NCBI RefSeq assembly: GCF_001404515.1
Contig: NZ_CXWE01000006.1
Location: 434,001 to 498,000 of the forward strand
Direction: 5' to 3'
Length of the DNA: 64,000 nucleotides
Source: Roseibium album
GTDB lineage: Bacteria > Pseudomonadota > Alphaproteobacteria > Rhizobiales > Stappiaceae
Part shown: positions 1-8,834 of the stretch, in pieces
How positions within the stretch are numbered: the first letter of the stretch is position 1
Layout of the letters: each line of letters begins with the position of its first letter
Made by a program: the position numbers and the translations under genes
The notes under the pieces: generated by a model
What the model saw: only the letters and a program-made list of their open reading frames with translations
Told to the model about the DNA's origin: nothing
Databases searched by the model: none

Positions 1-257
1 GCCATCACTGCCATTGCGATCTTCTGCACCGGATAATGATCAAGGCTCTTTCCGACATATGGCAGGGTTAGCGCACTGCCGAGCGTCGCCACCATGTAAA
101 GCAGACCGAGATCACCGTGGCTCAACCCGAATTCTGCCCGCAGATCCCCGGCCGACAACGAAATGAAAAACGTCTGTCCGAAACCGGAAAACGTCGTCAA
201 CAAGTAGCTGGCCGACAGCCAGCGCGCATTGTCGCGCAGGAAAGTAAAGTAGGTCAT
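1..257 (-). CDS. MFS transporter, N-terminal part only
   Basis: This gene runs off the left edge of the window, so only about the first 85 residues are visible. Reading the minus strand from the ATG at 257, the protein starts MTYFTFLRDNARW and continues with two hydrophobic stretches, including a GFGQTFFISLSAG segment and LGLLYMVATLGSALTLPY. This is typical of the first two transmembrane helices of major facilitator superfamily permeases. The substrate cannot be told from this part. An in-frame GTG two codons upstream is an alternative start; neither has a strong ribosome binding site. Confidence 0.7.
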   Translation of the reverse strand, partial: MTYFTFLRDNARWLSASYLLTTFSGFGQTFFISLSAGDLRAEFGLSHGDLGLLYMVATLGSALTLPYVGKSLDHYPVQKIAMAVM

Positions 258-317
258 ATGCACGAAGCCGATGGCCCGTAACGGACCTCAAGGGAAGGAT
301 GTCGGCTCCGGATTAGT

Positions 318-2009
318 TCAGCTGCGGTCCCGGAACCGATTTGTGATGGGATAGCGGCGATCCTTGCCGAAATTTCGTTCAGTAATCTTGACACCCGGAG
401 GTGCCTGTCGCCGTTTGTATTCGGCAATATAGAGCAAATGCTCGATCCTGTGAATCAAAGCCCTGTCATGACCGCGCTTTTCGATTTCGCTGACGGACAT
501 TTCCTCTTCAACGAGACACTCGAGAATATCGTCAAGCACATCATATGGCGGCAGGGAATCCTGATCGGTCTGGTTTTCCCGGAGCTCCGCCGTGGGAACC
601 TTGGTGATGATGTTGGACGGAATTACCTCCCCCCCAGGGCCGAGCATGCCTGCCGGCATGTTTTCGTTGCGCCAGGCGGCAAGGTGATACACCTGTGTTT
701 TGTAAAGATCCTTGATCGGATTGTAACCGCCGTTCATGTCGCCATACAGCGTTGCATAACCGACCGACATCTCCGACTTGTTGCCGGTCGTCATGACCAT
801 GTGCCCGAACTTGTTGGAAACGGCCATCAAGATGACGCCCCGGGCACGCGACTGAAGATTTTCTTCCGTCGTGTCCTCGTTCGTCCCTTCGAACAATCCG
901 CTCAACGTCGACCTGAAGCCCTCGACCGGTTCTGATATCGGAACCGTATCGTAACGAATTCCGAGTGCCGCAGCGCACTCGGCTGCGTCCTTGATGCTGT
1001 CTTCCGACGTATAGCGGTAGGGCAACATGATCGCGTGCACCTTGTCAGGCCCGAGAGCGTCGACCGCCATGGCCGCACAGATCGCGGAATCGATGCCGCC
1101 GGACAGTCCGAGCACCACGCCAGGGAAACCGTTCTTCTTGACATAGTCGCCGAGCCCGAGAACACAGGCGCGCCAGTTGGCTTCATCAAGATCAGGAAGC
1201 TTGACGGTCTCCCCCTGCTCGCAGATCCAGGTTTCTCCGTCGCGCTTCCAGTCACTGATGCCGAGAGCGGTCTCGAACTGGGGCATCTGGAAGGCAAGCG
1301 CGCGATCTCCCTGGAGGGCGAAGGATCCGCCGTCAAATACGAGTTCGTCCTGCCCGCCGAGCTGGTTGCAGTAAACCAGCGGCAAGCCGGTTTGCACAAC
1401 GCGCGACACCACCACCTGCAGCCGTTCTTCAGCACGATTTTCCCAGTAGGGAGACCCATTGGGCACCAGCAGCAGCTCTGCTCCGGTTTCCTCGAGGCAC
1501 TCGCATACCTCGTCGTTCCAGATGTCCTCACAGATCGGCAGACCTATCCGGACACCTCGAAAATCAACGGGCCCTGGAAGCGGTCCTGACTCAAAGACCC
1601 GTTTTTCATCAAAGACACTGTAATTCGGGAGATCGTACTTGTATCGAACGGCTCTAACCTCGCCCGCGTCCAGCAGGACGACGGCATTGTAGACCTTCTC
1701 GTCACTCCCCCGCCACGGGGTACCGATGACCAGCGCTGGACCGCCATCAGCGGTCTCACGGGCAAGTTCCTCGGCAGCATCCATGCACCGGCGAACGAAA
1801 GCGCGCTTCAACACGAGATCTTCCGGCAGATATCCGGCGAGAACCAATTCTGATGAGAGGACCAGATCGGCCCCCTCTTCAGCAGCTTTCCGGCGCGCCT
1901 TGCGGACGAGGTCCGCGTTGCCTGCGACGTCGCCGACTGTCGGGTTGAGCTGTGCAACAGCCAGTCTGAAGTGATCGGAAATCATGGAAGCAGCACCAGG
2001 AAGAGTCAT
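318..2009 (-). CDS. nadE: Glutamine-dependent NAD+ synthetase
   Basis: Cytosolic enzyme for the last step of NAD biosynthesis, amidating deamido-NAD with glutamine-derived ammonia at the expense of ATP. The N-terminal half is a nitrilase-fold glutaminase domain beginning FRLAVAQLNPTVGD, with a catalytic cysteine in the LPICEDIWND segment and Glu/Lys positions matching the family. The C-terminal half is the synthetase domain with the ATP-binding LGLSGGIDSA loop and the TTGNKSEMSVGY motif. About 560 residues is normal for the two-domain type. Two starts are plausible: the ATG at 2009, preceded by AGGGA, and the ATG at 1985, eight codons in, which matches where homologues usually begin. Function is very likely; the exact start is less so. 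Confidence 0.93.
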   Translation of the reverse strand: MTLPGAASMISDHFRLAVAQLNPTVGDVAGNADLVRKARRKAAEEGADLVLSSELVLAGYLPEDLVLKRAFVRRCMDAAEELARETADGGPALVIGTPWRGSDEKVYNAVVLLDAGEVRAVRYKYDLPNYSVFDEKRVFESGPLPGPVDFRGVRIGLPICEDIWNDEVCECLEETGAELLLVPNGSPYWENRAEERLQVVVSRVVQTGLPLVYCNQLGGQDELVFDGGSFALQGDRALAFQMPQFETALGISDWKRDGETWICEQGETVKLPDLDEANWRACVLGLGDYVKKNGFPGVVLGLSGGIDSAICAAMAVDALGPDKVHAIMLPYRYTSEDSIKDAAECAAALGIRYDTVPISEPVEGFRSTLSGLFEGTNEDTTEENLQSRARGVILMAVSNKFGHMVMTTGNKSEMSVGYATLYGDMNGGYNPIKDLYKTQVYHLAAWRNENMPAGMLGPGGEVIPSNIITKVPTAELRENQTDQDSLPPYDVLDDILECLVEEEMSVSEIEKRGHDRALIHRIEHLLYIAEYKRRQAPPGVKITERNFGKDRRYPITNRFRDRS

Positions 2010-2246
2010 TGTCCCTGATGTAGCCGCAAGATCAAAAGGTTGCAATCACTCAAATCGTATTGTGCCCGTTTCGGACCGGTCAGGCCCGATCGAATACAAG
2101 GCAACAAGCCCGGAAACAAAGCCAGATTGCCCTATCCACCCGAGGGTATTTCTGCCGGACACGGCGTAAAACACGAGAACAACGCTGTTGCGTGTAGCTG
2201 TCTCCGTCCCGAACGAGCACCCGTCAGCGAAATGGATGGTCCTGAA

Positions 2247-3581
2247 TCAGGCTTTCAATATGTCGCTTGCGGCCCTGCGACCTGACATCAAGGCTCCGTG
2301 CGTCGTGCCGTGATAGTCAAAATTCGTGTGCTCACCCGCCATGAACAATCGACCTGAAATCGGGGCTTCCAACCTTGTGAAGTCTGCAACAGAGCCACCC
2401 GTTCGCGGGAAGGAATAGGCGCCGAGAAAATGTGGTTCCTTTGACCAGTGGGTGGTGAGCACCGATTGCGGTGAAGTAACTTCATCGCCCCAAACCGAGC
2501 GAAGGACCGCCAGCGCGTCCCTGGTCATGACCTCCTTGCTCATATTGTCGGCAATTGGAGCATACCTGCCGAATGACAAACCAAGCAGGATATTCTCGTC
2601 ACTGAACGTTCGGTAGTTCAGCCAATAGTTCCAACGTCCCCTGGGCTCTGTCATAACCCCGAAATACTGGGTTTCGGTATCCCAGAACGGCGTTTCAAAC
2701 TTCAGAGCAATTTTCGTGACACTACCAAAACCGATCCGGTCGATCGACTTCTGAACGTCTTCCGGCAGAGAGGGTTCGAAAACAATGTCGCCTGTTTTCA
2801 AAATGCCCAGCGGCACCGCACAAACAACGTAATCTGCCTGCAGCCCGTCAATCTCAACCCCGTTTCTATCGTGGTAAACGCGCGAGACCGGCGTGTTCAG
2901 GCGAATATCCAGGTCAGCCGCCAGCGGCGCGAAAACCTGGTCATAACCTTCGGTCAAAATTACATCCGCACCATCAAACGTATCCGATGCAAAGCCGTTT
3001 CGCGCAGAAATGTCTTCAATCCCGGCGCCGATATCGAATTCGAAAAACGTCGAAAGGGCCCAAATCCCAAGTGGGTCAGTCAGGATATCAGGTTCGATCT
3101 CCCGGAGCAGATCATGGACACTGCGCGTTTCCGAGCGAGCTGGAGAATAAAGCACCGTTTCCAGATGATCGTACATGTCATCGAGGCGAACGTATTCTGC
3201 ATCGGTCAGCGGTCGTCCAGACAGGTCGAACACCTCGAGGTTGTCGTCGTCCGTTACGAAAGTGCCGACATCAAGGGCATCAGCAAGTTGTTTTACCGGA
3301 TTATGTTGGCTTGGCCCATGTATCCACCCGGCCCCGAATTCAAATGGAGCGCCCAGGGACATGTCGGTGCGGATGCGGCCGCCCACATAATCGCCGGCCT
3401 CCAGCACAATGACTTCGGCACCCCGCTCCTGCAGTTGTTTTGCCGCCGCAAGTCCCGCAAGGCCCGCGCCTATCACGACCACTTTGGTACCGGTCAGTTT
3501 ACGCGCAGTTGCGTTGCTCGCGAGGCTTGTCAGAAAAGCCGTGATACCCAGTTTAAGTGCGTTGCGACGTGTGATGATCAT
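2247..3581 (-). CDS. Tat-exported flavin-containing amine oxidase
   Basis: FAD-dependent amine oxidase family (monoamine/polyamine oxidase). The ATG at 3581 follows an AGGG ribosome binding site. The first residues, ITRRNALKLGITAFLTSLA, form a twin-arginine signal peptide, so the enzyme is probably folded with FAD in the cytoplasm and exported to the periplasm. The dinucleotide-binding VVIGAGLAGLAAA loop is followed by a VLEAGDYVGGRIRT flavin-binding motif, and the C-terminal FMAGEHTNFDYHGTTHGA segment is the usual FAD-contacting end of this family. The substrate is unknown; polyamines or aromatic amines are possible. It stands alone between nadE and a response regulator gene, all on the minus strand. 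Confidence 0.88.
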   Translation of the reverse strand: MIITRRNALKLGITAFLTSLASNATARKLTGTKVVVIGAGLAGLAAAKQLQERGAEVIVLEAGDYVGGRIRTDMSLGAPFEFGAGWIHGPSQHNPVKQLADALDVGTFVTDDDNLEVFDLSGRPLTDAEYVRLDDMYDHLETVLYSPARSETRSVHDLLREIEPDILTDPLGIWALSTFFEFDIGAGIEDISARNGFASDTFDGADVILTEGYDQVFAPLAADLDIRLNTPVSRVYHDRNGVEIDGLQADYVVCAVPLGILKTGDIVFEPSLPEDVQKSIDRIGFGSVTKIALKFETPFWDTETQYFGVMTEPRGRWNYWLNYRTFSDENILLGLSFGRYAPIADNMSKEVMTRDALAVLRSVWGDEVTSPQSVLTTHWSKEPHFLGAYSFPRTGGSVADFTRLEAPISGRLFMAGEHTNFDYHGTTHGALMSGRRAASDILKA

Positions 3582-3797
3582 CTGGGACCCTGAGCGAATA
3601 TGCTGCAACAGTGCGTTCCGTCCATAGCATGCAACAATTCACGGGTTCAAAGCCTGCCGGTGGTGGGAAATGATTTTCGTCATGCCAGCGGACTTGCTGC
3701 CCGCCGCCCAATTTTTTGTTTCCGTTCGTCCCAAACCATCTTCGGGAGGACCGCTTCGGAAACCTCCCGGGCGCACGCGAAGGCGGCCCCTGGCACG

Positions 3798-4367
3798 TCA
3801 GAGCAGTGCGAGCCCCGCTTCGTCGTCGGGTTGGGATTCCGGGGCCAAATTCGATATGTCTGTTATGTTGAGCTTGCGCGCCGGCTTCTGGAAGCCTGGC
3901 CCCATGATGCCTTTCGAGCGCCCATGCATTTCCTGGCGTTCCAGGATCTCACCAATATGCCGGTAAAGAATTGCGGGCGCGATCGGTTTGGCAATGAAAC
4001 CATGGATACCAATTCCGATCGCCTCCAGGATTGTTGCGCGCTTGGCATGAGCCGTGATGACCAGAACAGGCATCGTCGAAATCACGAGATCCCGGTCGCC
4101 TCGCAGGATTCTCAGGAATTCGCTTCCACCAAACGGATTCATCACCCAGTCGAGCAGAACGACATCAGGCTTCCTGTCGACAACAAGTTCGAGTGCTTCG
4201 GCGCCATCGCTTGCCTCAAAAACCGATCGGATACCGAATCCGGTCAATACCGAGCGCAAAATGGTGCGCATATGAGGATTGTCTTCCGCAATCAGGCAGG
4301 AAGCCCTGGACAGATCCCACTTCTCACGCAATGTCCCATCTCCTCCAAGCGAGCCTTTCTTGTTCAC
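3798..4367 (-). CDS. Single-domain response regulator
   Basis: Receiver (REC) domain protein without an output domain. Residues of about 22-140 make the CheY fold: the acidic pair in LIAEDN, the phospho-acceptor Asp in VVLLDWVMNPFGG, the conserved Thr in VLVITAHA and the Lys in GFIAKPIAP. The remaining C-terminal 45 residues carry no recognised domain. It probably works as a phosphorelay intermediate or by protein contact, as many stand-alone receivers of alphaproteobacteria do. No histidine kinase gene is adjacent. The receiver assignment is firm; partner and process are unknown. Confidence 0.88.
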   Translation of the reverse strand: MNKKGSLGGDGTLREKWDLSRASCLIAEDNPHMRTILRSVLTGFGIRSVFEASDGAEALELVVDRKPDVVLLDWVMNPFGGSEFLRILRGDRDLVISTMPVLVITAHAKRATILEAIGIGIHGFIAKPIAPAILYRHIGEILERQEMHGRSKGIMGPGFQKPARKLNITDISNLAPESQPDDEAGLALL

Positions 4368-4441
4368 AGGTATGGGGAGCGAGCGTTAAACGAGACTTAC
4401 CGTCCCGCTGCAATTTTCGTAAAAATTGTCAAAAATACCAA

Positions 4442-4465
4442 AAAGGGCGGTTCAAGCCGCCCTTT
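4442..4465 (-). terminator. Rho-independent terminator of the DAHP synthase gene
   Basis: A perfect 9-bp stem (4442-4450 paired with 4457-4465) around a 6-nt loop. On the minus strand it is followed by a T-rich run ending in several T tracts. It lies about 30 bp past the stop codon of the DAHP synthase gene. Confidence 0.85.
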
Positions 4466-4495
4466 AGGTTAACGTTAAGTAAGCAACGCCGGTCG

Positions 4496-5878
4496 TTACG
4501 CGCTGGCAGCCATTGGCTCTGCCTTCCGGCCATCGCGCTCCTTCTTGAGATTTTCCGCGATGAGAAACGCAAGTTCAAGGGCCTGATCGGCATTCAGGCG
4601 CGGATCGCAATACGTATGGTAGCGGTCGCCAAGCTGCTCGGCAGTCAACGCACGGGCGCCTCCGGTACACTCCGTCACGTTGCGACCTGTCATCTCCACA
4701 TGCACGCCGCCTGCATGGGTTCCCTCGGCGCGGTGCACGGCAAAAAACGCTTCGACTTCCTTCAGGATGCGATCGAACGGACGCGTCTTGTAGCCCCCGG
4801 CAGTGATTGTGTTGCCGTGCATCGGATCACAGGACCAGATAACGGACTTGCCTTCACGCTCAACCGCCCGCACGAGTTGCGGCAAGTGATCGAACACCTT
4901 GTCGGCACCAAAGCGCGCGATCAGGGTCAGGCGACCCGGTTCGTTGTCCGGATTAAGGATGTCGACCAGTTCAAGCAGTCCGTCAGGTGTCAGGGATGGT
5001 CCGCACTTCAAGCCGATCGGGTTCTTGACACCGCGGAAGAATTCCACGTGAGCATGGTCCGGCTGGCGTGTCCGGTCACCGATCCAGATCATGTGTCCCG
5101 AAGTCGCGTACCAGTCGCCGGAAGTGGAATCAACGCGTGTCAGCGCTTCTTCATACCCCAGAAGCAATGCTTCATGGCTGGTGAAGAAATCCGTTCCGCG
5201 CATCTGCGGCACGTTATCGGACTTGATGCCACAGGCGCGCATGAATGCAAGCGACTCGGTAATCCTGTCCGCGAGTTCCTTGTAACGATGCCCCTGCGGG
5301 CTGTCGGTAATGAAGCCCAGCATCCACTGGTGTACCTGATCAAGGTTCGCGAAACCGCCCTGCGCGAACGCACGCAGAAGGTTCAGCGTTGCCGCAGACT
5401 GGCGATAGGCCATAGCCATGCGGCTCGGATCTGGTATCCGGCTGCCGGAATTGAAATCGATGTCGTTGATGATGTCGCCACGGTAACTCGGCAGCTCGAC
5501 ATCGTCTTTCTTTTCGATGTTCGAGGACCGCGGTTTTGCAAATTGACCCGCAATACGCCCGACTTTCACCACCGGCTGGCTCGCTGCATAGGTCAACACG
5601 ACGGCCATTTGCAGGAAGACGCGGAAAAAGTCCCTGATGTGATCCGGATGATGTTCGGCGAAGCTCTCGGCGCAATCGCCTCCCTGCAGAAGGAAACCGT
5701 TGCCCGCGGCGACGTCGGCCAACTGTTGTTTCAGCGCACGCGCCTCACCTGCAAAAACCAGAGGCGGATAAGTCGACAGGCGCTGTTCAACACTCGCCAA
5801 AGCCTCTTGATCCGGGTATTCCGGAACCTGCAAGATCGGTTTAGATCTCCAAGAATCCGGGCTCCACTTGTCCGCCAT
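4496..5878 (-). CDS. aroF: Class II 3-deoxy-7-phosphoheptulonate (DAHP) synthase
   Basis: First enzyme of the shikimate pathway, condensing phosphoenolpyruvate and erythrose 4-phosphate. It belongs to the plant-like class II family: N-terminal [35 protein letters not shown] with the metal-binding Cys, the [13 protein letters not shown] segment, KCGPSLTPD, and the CDPMHGNT and [14 protein letters not shown] motifs that complete the metal and substrate site. The 460-residue length is normal. A strong AGGAG ribosome binding site lies eight bases before the ATG. It appears monocistronic, with its own terminator. Class II enzymes are also called AroG or AroA-II, so the symbol is approximate. Confidence 0.95.
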   Translation of the reverse strand: MADKWSPDSWRSKPILQVPEYPDQEALASVEQRLSTYPPLVFAGEARALKQQLADVAAGNGFLLQGGDCAESFAEHHPDHIRDFFRVFLQMAVVLTYAASQPVVKVGRIAGQFAKPRSSNIEKKDDVELPSYRGDIINDIDFNSGSRIPDPSRMAMAYRQSAATLNLLRAFAQGGFANLDQVHQWMLGFITDSPQGHRYKELADRITESLAFMRACGIKSDNVPQMRGTDFFTSHEALLLGYEEALTRVDSTSGDWYATSGHMIWIGDRTRQPDHAHVEFFRGVKNPIGLKCGPSLTPDGLLELVDILNPDNEPGRLTLIARFGADKVFDHLPQLVRAVEREGKSVIWSCDPMHGNTITAGGYKTRPFDRILKEVEAFFAVHRAEGTHAGGVHVEMTGRNVTECTGGARALTAEQLGDRYHTYCDPRLNADQALELAFLIAENLKKERDGRKAEPMAASA

Positions 5879-6150
5879 TTATTCTACTCCTACTGGACTC
5901 GCGACATCATTCAAACCTGAATGCGCAGTCCGCGACATTTTCATTCGTTTCCATTTGCCGGGTTAAAGCAAACGTGCGGCGTTATACACGCGGTTGGTCC
6001 GTTATGCCACAGGGGATTCTGCCAAAATTGCGGTGAACCGTAGAAGACCGATTCCTGACCGCTTGTCGCGGAAACCCTGCCTTGACACGGATCATGGCAC
6101 GGCCGGGCCTTACTGATCACCCTAACGTAGCACAAGAATAGGACAGACCC

Positions 6151-6882
6151 ATGCCAACTCCTAGACTGGAGCACAGCCACAGGCCTGACGACATCGCTTC
6201 AAGACTCGCTGTCAAGCCGACCGCGAGTTATCTGCGGGACTGGATATACGGTGGTATCGATGGCGCGGTCACGACCTTTGCGATCGTCGCGGGTGCTGTG
6301 GGCGCTGCGCTTTCACCGAAAATCATCCTGATACTGGGTGTTGCAAACCTTCTTGCAGACGGGTTTTCCATGGCGGCTGCAAATTACAGCGGCTCAAAGT
6401 CCGAAACGGAGGATTACGCCCGGCTGATGGCCATTGAAGAAAAACACATTGCCGTCGCGCCGGAAGGTGAAAAGGAAGAAATCAGGCAGATATTCAGGTC
6501 CAAAGGCTATCAGGGCAGCGACCTTGATGATCTCGTGCGTCTCGTGACATCCAACAGGACCACCTGGATCGAAACGATGATGCAATCCGAATACGGACTG
6601 TCGGCAGCGACCAGATCTCCTTTCAAAGCGGCTCTGGCAACCTTTGCCGCGTTTGTCGTTTGCGGCAGCCTGCCTCTTTTGCCCTTCCTGATGGGCCTTG
6701 GGGCCTCTGAAATCTACACGACCGCACTTACGGCACTTACATTCTTCCTGATCGGTTCGATCAAGTCGCACTGGTCTACCAAAAACTGGGTCTGGTCAGG
6801 AATGGAAACGACCGGCATCGGCCTTTCGGCGGCGGCAATTGCCTATTTTGTCGGTTACCTGCTGCAGGGCTTGATTGCCTGA
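6151..6882 (+). CDS. VIT1/CCC1-family iron/manganese transporter
   Basis: Integral membrane protein of the VIT1/CCC1 family, which in characterised members moves Fe2+ or Mn2+ out of the cytosol. It opens with DWIYGGIDGAVTTFAIVAGA, the family's first helix with its conserved Asp, followed by a second helix ending in GFSMAAANY. A charged cytoplasmic insert of about 75 residues (around 90-160) contains many Glu and corresponds to the metal-binding hairpin of this family. Three more hydrophobic helices close the protein. AGGACAG before the ATG is a reasonable ribosome binding site. It is convergent with the next gene, only 25 bp away. Metal specificity cannot be read from sequence. Confidence 0.87.
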   Translation: MPTPRLEHSHRPDDIASRLAVKPTASYLRDWIYGGIDGAVTTFAIVAGAVGAALSPKIILILGVANLLADGFSMAAANYSGSKSETEDYARLMAIEEKHIAVAPEGEKEEIRQIFRSKGYQGSDLDDLVRLVTSNRTTWIETMMQSEYGLSAATRSPFKAALATFAAFVVCGSLPLLPFLMGLGASEIYTTALTALTFFLIGSIKSHWSTKNWVWSGMETTGIGLSAAAIAYFVGYLLQGLIA

Positions 6883-6907
6883 CAAGATCCGGTCCCCTGT
6901 TCAGGTC

Positions 6908-7501
6908 TCACGGCATATCCAGAAATGTGAGGCCGTGCCTTGCGGTCGCCTCGTCAAGGACACTCAGAACCTGCTCGGGCAAGGCAACTGCTCTCGGATA
7001 GGCGGGATTTCGCCGGTCCTTGAGCACTGGTACATGCCAGCCTTCAGTCGTGTCCAGAAAGTGCGCAACACCCTCTTCTCCCCAAAACCGGTAGAACCCG
7101 GCCAGAACACAATCAAGATAACTTTGCAGGATCGGGTGTGTTTCCGTTCCCCACCGGTAGTGATCCGGCGCTGCGACAAAAACAAACAAGTCTTCCGGGC
7201 CGTTCTTCTTTTCAGCATCGCAGCGAAAAGATCCGCCGACCTCTTCCACCTTGCGGTATCGTTTCTCGCGTTTCTCAAGTTCCTTCAGACCTGACCGGGG
7301 CTCGCGTACCATCACGCCCCTGATCTCGTTTCCCGGATCTTCCCGAACACTGAGTGCACAGCGGCCCTGACCGTCCGGCCCCATGCCACAGACCCGCCAT
7401 TCCCTGACCCACCCTTTCAGCGTTCCAGGGGTCGCCACAGCGTCAGCCGGAATGGTGTCAAGATTGACGAGCGAGCCGTATCCAAAATATGTGATCGTCA
7501 T
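6908..7501 (-). CDS. Gamma-glutamylcyclotransferase-like protein
   Basis: The N-terminus ITYFGYGSLVN is the substrate-loop signature of the gamma-glutamylcyclotransferase (AIG2/ChaC/BtrG) fold, followed by the usual WRVCGMG strand. Family members act on gamma-glutamyl amines or peptides, releasing 5-oxoproline. The start is placed at the ATG directly before this motif; its ribosome binding site is weak (AAGGA about 17 bases upstream). The C-terminal half is longer than in minimal family members and carries no domain I recognise. It is divergent from the adjacent class V aminotransferase gene, so the two may share a control region. Fold well supported, substrate unknown. Confidence 0.72.
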   Translation of the reverse strand: MTITYFGYGSLVNLDTIPADAVATPGTLKGWVREWRVCGMGPDGQGRCALSVREDPGNEIRGVMVREPRSGLKELEKREKRYRKVEEVGGSFRCDAEKKNGPEDLFVFVAAPDHYRWGTETHPILQSYLDCVLAGFYRFWGEEGVAHFLDTTEGWHVPVLKDRRNPAYPRAVALPEQVLSVLDEATARHGLTFLDMP

Positions 7502-7594
7502 CGCGTACAGGTCTTTTTTCCTTGGGGAGCCGTCTCGATATCTTTCGTGAGCCTGCATCCCATAACCAAACAAAATTCACATCCGAGGTTTGTC

Positions 7595-8788
7595 ATGATC
7601 GTCCCATCCCTTTCCCAACAGGATATTGCGGTTCTGAGGGAAGACACCCCCGGTGTAAGTCAGCTGATCCACTTTAACAACGCCGGAACAGGACTGGCAC
7701 TCAAGCCGGTTCTCGATGCCGTGAAGCAGCATCTTGACCTGGAAGCACAACTGGGGGGCTATGAGGCAGCGGCTGCAAGCAAGCCACGTATGGACACTTT
7801 TTATACGAGCCTGGCAGCACTCATCGGCTGCAAGCCGCATTCGATCGCCTACATAGAAAACGCGACGCGTGCCTGGAACATGGCCTTTTACGGAATCGAT
7901 TTTCGACAGGGTGACCGGATCGTCACCGGCAGATCCGAATATGTCTCGAACTACCTTGCTTTTCTTCAAATGAAGCAGCGCAAAGGCATAGAGATCGATA
8001 TCGTGGAAGATGATGCCAGCGGACAAATCGATCTTCCGGCCCTGAAAGCTGCTGTCGGCAAGAAGACACGCCTGATTGCCCTGACGCATATTCCGACATT
8101 TTCGGGTCTGATCAATCCGGCAGAAGACGTCGGAGACATCGCACAGGCCGCCGGTGTTCTTTATCTGCTGGATGCGTGCCAGTCGGCCGGTCAAATTCCC
8201 CTGAACGTCCACGAGATAGGCTGTCACATGTTGTCCGGCACCGGACGGAAATATCTGCGCGGCCCCAGGGGGACCGGGTTCTTGTATGTCAGTGACAATG
8301 TGCTCGATCAGCTCGATCCACCTTTCATCGACCTGCAATCCGCGAACTGGACTGCCGACAACACCTATGACCTGGTTCCGCATGCCCGGCGATTTGAGAC
8401 CTGGGAGCGATACGTGGCAGGCCAGATCGGGCTCGGCGTCGCGACGACCTATGCAATCGGGTTCGGAATGGAGCGGATCGGAAACCGGATTTGCGCGCTC
8501 GCAGCTCAATTGAGATCAGAACTGTCCGGACAGACCGGCGTCACGCTGCACGACAAGGGAGCGCGCAAAGGTGGAATAGTCACCTTCGCTCTGGCGGGCG
8601 AAACTCCATTGCAAACAAAAGCACGGCTTGGCGGGTCCAGGATCAACTTGTCCGTGAGTTCGGCATCGTCGGCCCGGATCGACCTGCCACACAGAGAACT
8701 AGATGCCGTGGTCCGGGCATCGGTGCACGCGTTCAACACGGAAAGTGAGATAGAACGTTTCGTTAAGGCTCTCGCCAGTTTGAGTTGA
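7595..8788 (+). CDS. Class V aminotransferase / cysteine desulfurase-like enzyme
   Basis: PLP-dependent fold-type I enzyme. The ATG at 7595 is preceded by GAGG at good spacing. Motifs include HFNNAGTGL near the N-terminus, the PLP-contacting ENATRAWNMA, ALTHIPTFSGLINP, the Asp-containing LLDACQSAGQ, and the lysine in SGTGRKYLRGPRGTG that forms the internal aldimine. These are hallmarks of class V aminotransferases such as isopenicillin-N epimerase, selenocysteine lyase and EgtE-like enzymes. A catalytic cysteine loop typical of true cysteine desulfurases is not evident. It probably acts as a lyase, epimerase or aminotransferase on an amino acid derivative, but the substrate cannot be assigned. 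Confidence 0.82.
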   Translation: MIVPSLSQQDIAVLREDTPGVSQLIHFNNAGTGLALKPVLDAVKQHLDLEAQLGGYEAAAASKPRMDTFYTSLAALIGCKPHSIAYIENATRAWNMAFYGIDFRQGDRIVTGRSEYVSNYLAFLQMKQRKGIEIDIVEDDASGQIDLPALKAAVGKKTRLIALTHIPTFSGLINPAEDVGDIAQAAGVLYLLDACQSAGQIPLNVHEIGCHMLSGTGRKYLRGPRGTGFLYVSDNVLDQLDPPFIDLQSANWTADNTYDLVPHARRFETWERYVAGQIGLGVATTYAIGFGMERIGNRICALAAQLRSELSGQTGVTLHDKGARKGGIVTFALAGETPLQTKARLGGSRINLSVSSASSARIDLPHRELDAVVRASVHAFNTESEIERFVKALASLS

Positions 8789-8834
8789 CATCTCGCACCA
8801 CACCCGCGCTCGACCACCCGGCGTTAAGCTTCCT

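Noticed and set aside
4193..5920. A long open frame on the plus strand opposite the DAHP synthase gene
   Set aside because: It is antisense to a complete, well-conserved enzyme gene and its translation shows no family features; such shadows are common in GC-rich DNA.
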